The notes under the pieces are model-generated. The model saw only the letters and a list, made by a program, of their open reading frames with translations, did no database searches and had not been told where the DNA came from. A stretch of DNA of 64,000 nt from Microbulbifer harenosus. GTDB lineage: Bacteria; Pseudomonadota; Gammaproteobacteria; Pseudomonadales; Cellvibrionaceae. Both the position numbers and the translations under genes were made by a program. Below, in pieces: positions 59,841 through 64,000 of the stretch; position 1 is the first letter of the stretch, and each line of letters starts with the position of its first letter. The stretch spans positions 124,001-188,000 of the forward strand of contig NZ_VANI01000016.1 in the NCBI RefSeq assembly GCF_005771435.1, in the 5' to 3' direction.

Positions 59841-61016
59841 CTACGCCGCGATTTTTCGATCCCGCGCGGACATGGCGCCGAAGATCGCCATCAGCAGGGT
59901 AACTCCCACCCCCGCCAACAGCGGCAGATCCCAACCCTCCCCCCACTCGTGCAGGCTCCCCCACAACGCGGGTCCACACGCCGCGAGCAGGTAGCCGAGA
60001 AACTGCGCCATGCCGGAAAGCGCCGCCGCCTGCACCGGGCTGTGGGTTCGAAATGCCATGAACATGATTGCCAGCAGAAAGCAGCCGGTGGAGCCGAAGC
60101 CAAACAGTGCAACCCACGCCACCGCCCATGCCGGAAACAAGATCAACCCCAGCAGCGACGCCCCCATGAACAGCGCCATGACCACCGCCACCGGCTTCTG
60201 ATCGCGGACGCGCGCCATCAGCGGTCCCAAAAACAACCCGGGCAACGCCGAGGCCAATTGCATCTCGCCGTGCAGGGTGCCGGCCACCGCCGCAGAAAAT
60301 CCCGCATCGCCGAGAATTTCCGGCAGCCAGCTCGCCATGGAATAGAACATCAATGAGTTGAAACCCAGGTACAGGGTGATCTGCCACGCCAGCGGTGAAC
60401 GCCACAGGCGTCCGCCGCTGCGCTCCGCGGGTCCGCTGGCGGCGGCGGATGGCGCGCGCAATCTCCAAATGGCAAGCGCACACAGCGGAAACAGTACTAC
60501 GGCTGCGAGCCCGACCTGCCAGCCGAACTGGAGTGACAGCGGCACCACGGATACCGACGCCAACGCCCCCACCACGCTCATCGCAATGCCGCTGAGGCTG
60601 GTCGCAGGCGCCACACGCGCCGGAAAATCCGCTTTGATCAGGCTGGGCAGAAGCACATTGCCAACCGCGATGCCGATACCGATCACCCCGGTTCCCAAAA
60701 ACAACAAGGAAATGCTGCCCGCGGAGCGCAGCAGAATACCGCAGGCGATCACCAGCAGAGCAACGGAAATGACACCGTTGAGGCCCCAGCGGCGCGCCAG
60801 TTTTGCGGCAAACAGAGATCCCAGGCTGAACATCAGCAGCGGCAATGTGACCAACAGCCCGGCGGTAGACGATCTCAGCCCCAGATCCGACTGCAGCATC
60901 CCCAGCACCGGTCCCACGCCGGTTACCGGTGCCCTAAGGCACCCCGCCATTAGAAACAGAGCGGTAAACAGAACCCAGCTTCTGGTTTGCGGCACACCGC
61001 CATTGACTGTCGACAT
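59841..61016 (-). CDS. MFS transporter, CynX/NimT type
   Basis: A 391-residue major facilitator with twelve hydrophobic segments. The family pattern is RAPVTGVGPVLGMLQSDLGLRSSTAGLLVTLPLLMFSLGSLFAAKLARRWG and QFGWQVGLAAVVLFPLCALAIW. Start at 61016 (MSTVNGGVPQTRSW) with GGGGA before it. It interrupts mnmE-mnmG synteny. Substrate unknown; relatives export cyanate, nitroimidazoles or similar small anions. Confidence 0.88.
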   Translation of the reverse strand: MSTVNGGVPQTRSWVLFTALFLMAGCLRAPVTGVGPVLGMLQSDLGLRSSTAGLLVTLPLLMFSLGSLFAAKLARRWGLNGVISVALLVIACGILLRSAGSISLLFLGTGVIGIGIAVGNVLLPSLIKADFPARVAPATSLSGIAMSVVGALASVSVVPLSLQFGWQVGLAAVVLFPLCALAIWRLRAPSAAASGPAERSGGRLWRSPLAWQITLYLGFNSLMFYSMASWLPEILGDAGFSAAVAGTLHGEMQLASALPGLFLGPLMARVRDQKPVAVVMALFMGASLLGLILFPAWAVAWVALFGFGSTGCFLLAIMFMAFRTHSPVQAAALSGMAQFLGYLLAACGPALWGSLHEWGEGWDLPLLAGVGVTLLMAIFGAMSARDRKIAA

Positions 61017-61852
61017 CGCTTGTCCCCGGCAGATCGCTGCGACGGACTGTGGCGCCACGCCAGCTCCGACACAAACAAAAGAAAGGCAATAAAGTCACAA
61101 AATGCTACTGGGCGCGCATTCTACCCGCTGCGCCGGCAAACTCTAACCACCCAGAAAATAGCCCTTGCCGCCCGGCTAACAGGTCAGGTACCGCACAGCG
61201 CCAGATAAACGGCCACAGGACTCCCCCATCAAGCACACAAGAGTTGCGCACATTCACGCACAGAGTTATCCACATCTCGGGTTGGCTAACATCACTCGCA
61301 CAGCAAATTACCCCAGCAATTCACAGAATCATGCACAGGGAGACCTGGAATCGTGGGCAAAACGATGGCCTGTGGACCAATGACGGGAAAACTGGCGGGT
61401 AAACTGCAGGAGAAAAAGGGGATAACTCTGGCTGCGGCGACAGGGGGCGAAAGTTATCCCGTCCGTCCACAGCGCCCTACCGCACTTGCCCCTGTGTAAA
61501 AGCAGGGGTTCAGGCCCTGCTTATCATTGACGCAAGTGATTGAAATCAATGATTTTTTTGTACTTATACCGAAAAAGCCTGCCACTAATAACAACATCAA
61601 ATACAAAACATACATATACATAGGTATGTATAAGTTAATTCATTAGTAAGAGAAGAAAGACGAAAAGCGAAATTTTGCGGTGCCGCTTTTTTGCACAGCA
61701 CAAGGTGCCTATAATGTGCGCCCGGATTTTCATGTGACTGGGTATCCCGAGGACTGGCGCTTGATGCCGGCCACTCCGTCACACGGCAACCGATTACCTT
61801 GTACCAGGTGAACCACTCTGGTCTCACAGCGGAATTTTTCAGAGCGTAGCGT
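61017..61852. other. second origin-like intergenic region, upstream of mnmG
   Basis: About 835 bases. A perfect DnaA box TTATCCACA is at 61266-61274; one-mismatch boxes include TCATGCACA near 61329-61337 and TGTGTAAAA near 61493-61501. They are followed by an AT-rich stretch (61540-61660) holding an IHF-like AATCAATGATTTT and the perfect palindrome TATACATAGGTATGTATA. Boxes beside an AT-rich unwinding-type element next to mnmG is the E. coli oriC layout, and pseudomonads have a second origin sequence here. Confidence 0.6.
61688..61715 (+). promoter_or_regulatory. mnmG: possible mnmG promoter
   Basis: TATAAT at 61710-61715 with a T-rich TTTTTG near 61688-61693 at 16 bases as a weak -35. It lies 138 bases before the mnmG start, at the end of the AT-rich region. 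Confidence 0.45.
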
Positions 61853-63742
61853 ATGGAATACCCCACACAATATGACGTGATCGTGATTGGCGGCGGGCAC
61901 GCCGGCACCGAGGCGTGTCTGGCGGCGGCGCGCATGGGGAGCCGTACCCTGCTGTTGACCCACAACATCGAGACGCTCGGGCAGATGTCGTGCAATCCGG
62001 CCATTGGCGGTATTGGCAAGAGTCACCTGGTGAAGGAAGTGGATGCCCTCGGCGGCGCCATGGCCACGGCCACCGATCTCGGCGGTATCCAGTTCCGGGT
62101 GCTGAATGCCCGCAAAGGCCCCGCGGTGCGCGCCACCCGCGCCCAGGCCGACCGCGCCCTGTACAAGGCGGCGATCCGCAACATTCTCGAGAACCAGCCC
62201 AACCTGGATATCTTCCAGCAGGCCGCGGACGACCTGATTGTCGAAAATGACCGCGTATCCGGTGTGGTGACCAACGCCGGCATCCGCTTCCGCGGCAAAA
62301 CCGTGGTGATCACCGCGGGCACCTTTCTCGGCGGCCGCATCCATATCGGCCTGGAAAACCACTCCGGCGGTCGCGCTGGCGACCCCCCTTCCATTGCCCT
62401 GGCCCAGCGTCTGCGCGCGCTGCCATTCCGCGTGGAGCGCCTGAAGACCGGTACCCCGCCGCGCATCGACGCGCGCTCGGTGGACTTCTCCGGCCTCGAG
62501 GAGCAGTGGGGCGACGAGCCGATTCCGGTGATGTCTTACCTGGGCAGCCGCGCCCAGCACCCGCGTCAGGTGTGCTGCTGGATCACCCACACCAATGAAT
62601 CCACCCACGACATCATTCGCGGCGGCCTCGACCGCTCACCGATGTACTCCGGGGTGATCGAGGGCATCGGTCCGCGCTACTGCCCGTCCATCGAGGACAA
62701 GGTGCACCGCTTCGCGGACAAGAACAGCCATCAGATCTTTATCGAGCCAGAAGGGCTCAGCACCCACGAACTCTACCCCAACGGCATCTCCACCAGCCTG
62801 CCGTTCGACGTGCAGATGAATCTGGTGCGCTCCATCAAGGGGTTCGAAAACGCCCACATCACCCGTCCGGGCTACGCCATCGAGTACGATTTCTTCGACC
62901 CGAGGGATCTGCTGCCGTTCCTGGAAACCAAATTCATTTCCGGGCTGTTTTTCGCCGGCCAGATCAACGGCACCACCGGTTACGAGGAGGCCGCGGCCCA
63001 GGGGTTGCTGGCGGGTGCCAACGCCGCGCTCAAGGCGCAGGACAAAGACGCCTGGTCGCCCCGCCGCGACGAGGCCTACCTGGGCGTACTGGTGGACGAC
63101 CTGATCACCAGTGGCACCAAGGAGCCCTACCGCATGTTTACCAGCCGCGCGGAATACCGCCTGCTGCTGCGGGAAGACAACGCGGACCTGCGCCTGACCG
63201 AAAAGGGCCGCGAGCTGGGCCTGGTGGACGACGTGCGCTGGGCGGCTTTCAGCGAGAAGCGCGAGTCCATTGAGCGCGAAACCCAGCGGTTGAAAGACAC
63301 CTGGGTGCAGCCCGGCACCGATGCCGCCAAGATCGTGGAGCAGAAATTGCCGCAGGCGCTGGCGCGCGAGTACAGCCTGATGGACCTGTTGAAACGCCCC
63401 GAGCTGGAATACCAGGATGTGGCGAACCTCAAGGGCGAACCCGTCAGCGACGAACAGGTTGCCGAGCAGGTGGAAATTTCCGCCAAATACGCCGGTTACA
63501 TTGACCGTCAGCGCGACGAAATCGAACGCCTGCAGGCCTACGAAGACACTCCCCTGCCGGTCGATTTCGACTACGCAGCGGTTTCCGGGCTCTCCAACGA
63601 GGTGATCCAGAAACTGTCCGACGCGCGCCCGGATACCCTGGCCCGCGCCGGCCGCGTACCAGGGGTGACCCCCGCGGCGGTATCTCTGTTGCTGATTCAG
63701 CTGAAAAAGCGCGGATTGCTGACTCGCAAGAAAGCAGTCTGA
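61853..63742 (+). CDS. mnmG: tRNA uridine-5-carboxymethylaminomethyl modification enzyme MnmG
   Basis: A 629-residue FAD enzyme, partner of MnmE. FAD-binding start [22 protein letters not shown], the [25 protein letters not shown] block, the conserved [11 protein letters not shown], and [26 protein letters not shown]. Full length compared with E. coli (629). A double-hairpin repeat follows it. Confidence 0.98.
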   Translation: MEYPTQYDVIVIGGGHAGTEACLAAARMGSRTLLLTHNIETLGQMSCNPAIGGIGKSHLVKEVDALGGAMATATDLGGIQFRVLNARKGPAVRATRAQADRALYKAAIRNILENQPNLDIFQQAADDLIVENDRVSGVVTNAGIRFRGKTVVITAGTFLGGRIHIGLENHSGGRAGDPPSIALAQRLRALPFRVERLKTGTPPRIDARSVDFSGLEEQWGDEPIPVMSYLGSRAQHPRQVCCWITHTNESTHDIIRGGLDRSPMYSGVIEGIGPRYCPSIEDKVHRFADKNSHQIFIEPEGLSTHELYPNGISTSLPFDVQMNLVRSIKGFENAHITRPGYAIEYDFFDPRDLLPFLETKFISGLFFAGQINGTTGYEEAAAQGLLAGANAALKAQDKDAWSPRRDEAYLGVLVDDLITSGTKEPYRMFTSRAEYRLLLREDNADLRLTEKGRELGLVDDVRWAAFSEKRESIERETQRLKDTWVQPGTDAAKIVEQKLPQALAREYSLMDLLKRPELEYQDVANLKGEPVSDEQVAEQVEISAKYAGYIDRQRDEIERLQAYEDTPLPVDFDYAAVSGLSNEVIQKLSDARPDTLARAGRVPGVTPAAVSLLLIQLKKRGLLTRKKAV

Positions 63743-63791
63743 ACCAGCGGCAAGCACTCGGCTGACCACTGAAATTTGAATCGAAGGCTCA

Positions 63792-63891
63792 GATATCGGT
63801 AAGCGTCTGCTAGACCTTCCGCGAGAGGGATCTCGCGGAAGAGCCCCCAGGGATGGGTTCACGGCGTGTCTAGCAGACGCTTACCGGTAGC
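63792..63891 (+). repeat. GGA-hexaloop double-hairpin element, copy A3
   Basis: Closing stem 63792-63815 / 63868-63891 (24 bp, two imperfect positions). First hairpin 63816-63825 / 63832-63841, loop AGGGAT at 63826-63831; its stem (CTTCCGCGAG / CTCGCGGAAG) differs at five of ten positions from copies A1 and A2 yet pairs perfectly. Second loop AGGGAT at 63849-63854. Downstream flank carries AGCCCG / CGGGCT hairpin. Sense with respect to mnmG and the next gene. Confidence 0.87.
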
Positions 63892-63951
63892 TGGGCCGCC
63901 ACCGAACTAGCTACGAAGCCCGACCACCGGGCTCGGGAAACACAAAACCCA

Positions 63952-64000
63952 ATGGAACATTTCCGCTCCCGATTGAACCAGGCCGCCGAGCAGCTGAACC
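63952..64000 (+). CDS. start of next gene, probably 16S rRNA methyltransferase RsmG
   Basis: The window ends after sixteen codons (MEHFRSRLNQAAEQLN). Only position supports the name: rsmG follows mnmG in nearly all gammaproteobacteria. The short peptide has the helical start expected, but no diagnostic motif is visible. Confidence 0.5.
   Translation, partial: MEHFRSRLNQAAEQLN

Noticed and set aside
58918..60483. 521-residue minus-strand open frame across mnmE and the MFS gene
   Set aside because: Overlaps mnmE antisense and the MFS gene in another frame; composition is that of a high-GC shadow frame.

Overview
The window looks like the replication-origin neighbourhood of a gammaproteobacterial chromosome, probably a marine polysaccharide-degrading lineage of the Cellvibrionales type (Microbulbifer-like). 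This is an inference from gene order (dnaA-dnaN-recF-gyrB to the left of an rpmH-rnpA-yidD-yidC-mnmE-mnmG block, and an aroE-hemF-tsaC-dprA-lysM-def-fmt-rsmB-trkA-trkH block as in pseudomonads), from high GC, from a poly-serine linker lipoprotein, and from large secreted proteases. No 16S or tRNA gene is present to settle it.

Layout. 1-6.6 kb: end of a gamma-carbonic-anhydrase-like gene, a Sel1/TonB-C periplasmic protein, a hydantoinase/carbamoylase-type Zn hydrolase beside an arginine-deiminase-fold enzyme, and a LysR regulator with two small genes. 6.6-22.3 kb: housekeeping genes (purK, purE, aroE, hemF, tsaC, a PQQ-type sugar dehydrogenase, dprA, a LysM protein, then def-fmt-rsmB-trkA-trkH on the other strand). 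22.4-35.6 kb: a lower-GC accessory stretch with a CDP-alcohol phosphatidyltransferase, a secreted metallopeptidase flanked by degenerate direct repeats, a MacAB-like ABC system (adaptor, ATPase, two permeases), a beta-propeller lipoprotein, a MATE transporter and a DUF2239 gene. 35.8-48.2 kb: a lipid A acyltransferase, glyQ-glyS, gmhB, a secreted subtilase, rimO, rlmI and small genes. 48.2-64 kb: gyrB-recF-dnaN-dnaA leftward and rpmH-rnpA-yidD-yidC-mnmE-mnmG-(rsmG) rightward, with two origin-like intergenic regions (dnaA/rpmH and upstream of mnmG).

The most interesting signal is a family of intergenic structured elements, found at six places (3439-3551, 10444-10556, 16730-16841, 19236-19347, 58229-58340, 63792-63891). 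Each has a 24-29 bp closing stem enclosing two hairpins whose six-base loops are AGGGAT or a near variant, always 23-24 nt apart. Stem sequences differ between copies but pairing is kept, and imperfect pairs are G-U wobbles only on the AGGGAT strand, which points to selection on an RNA. The loops match the CsrA/RsmA binding consensus (ARGGAU in a hexaloop; one copy matches the full RUACARGGAUGU). I propose a dispersed set of CsrA/RsmA-binding RNA elements; this is inferred from sequence and not shown.
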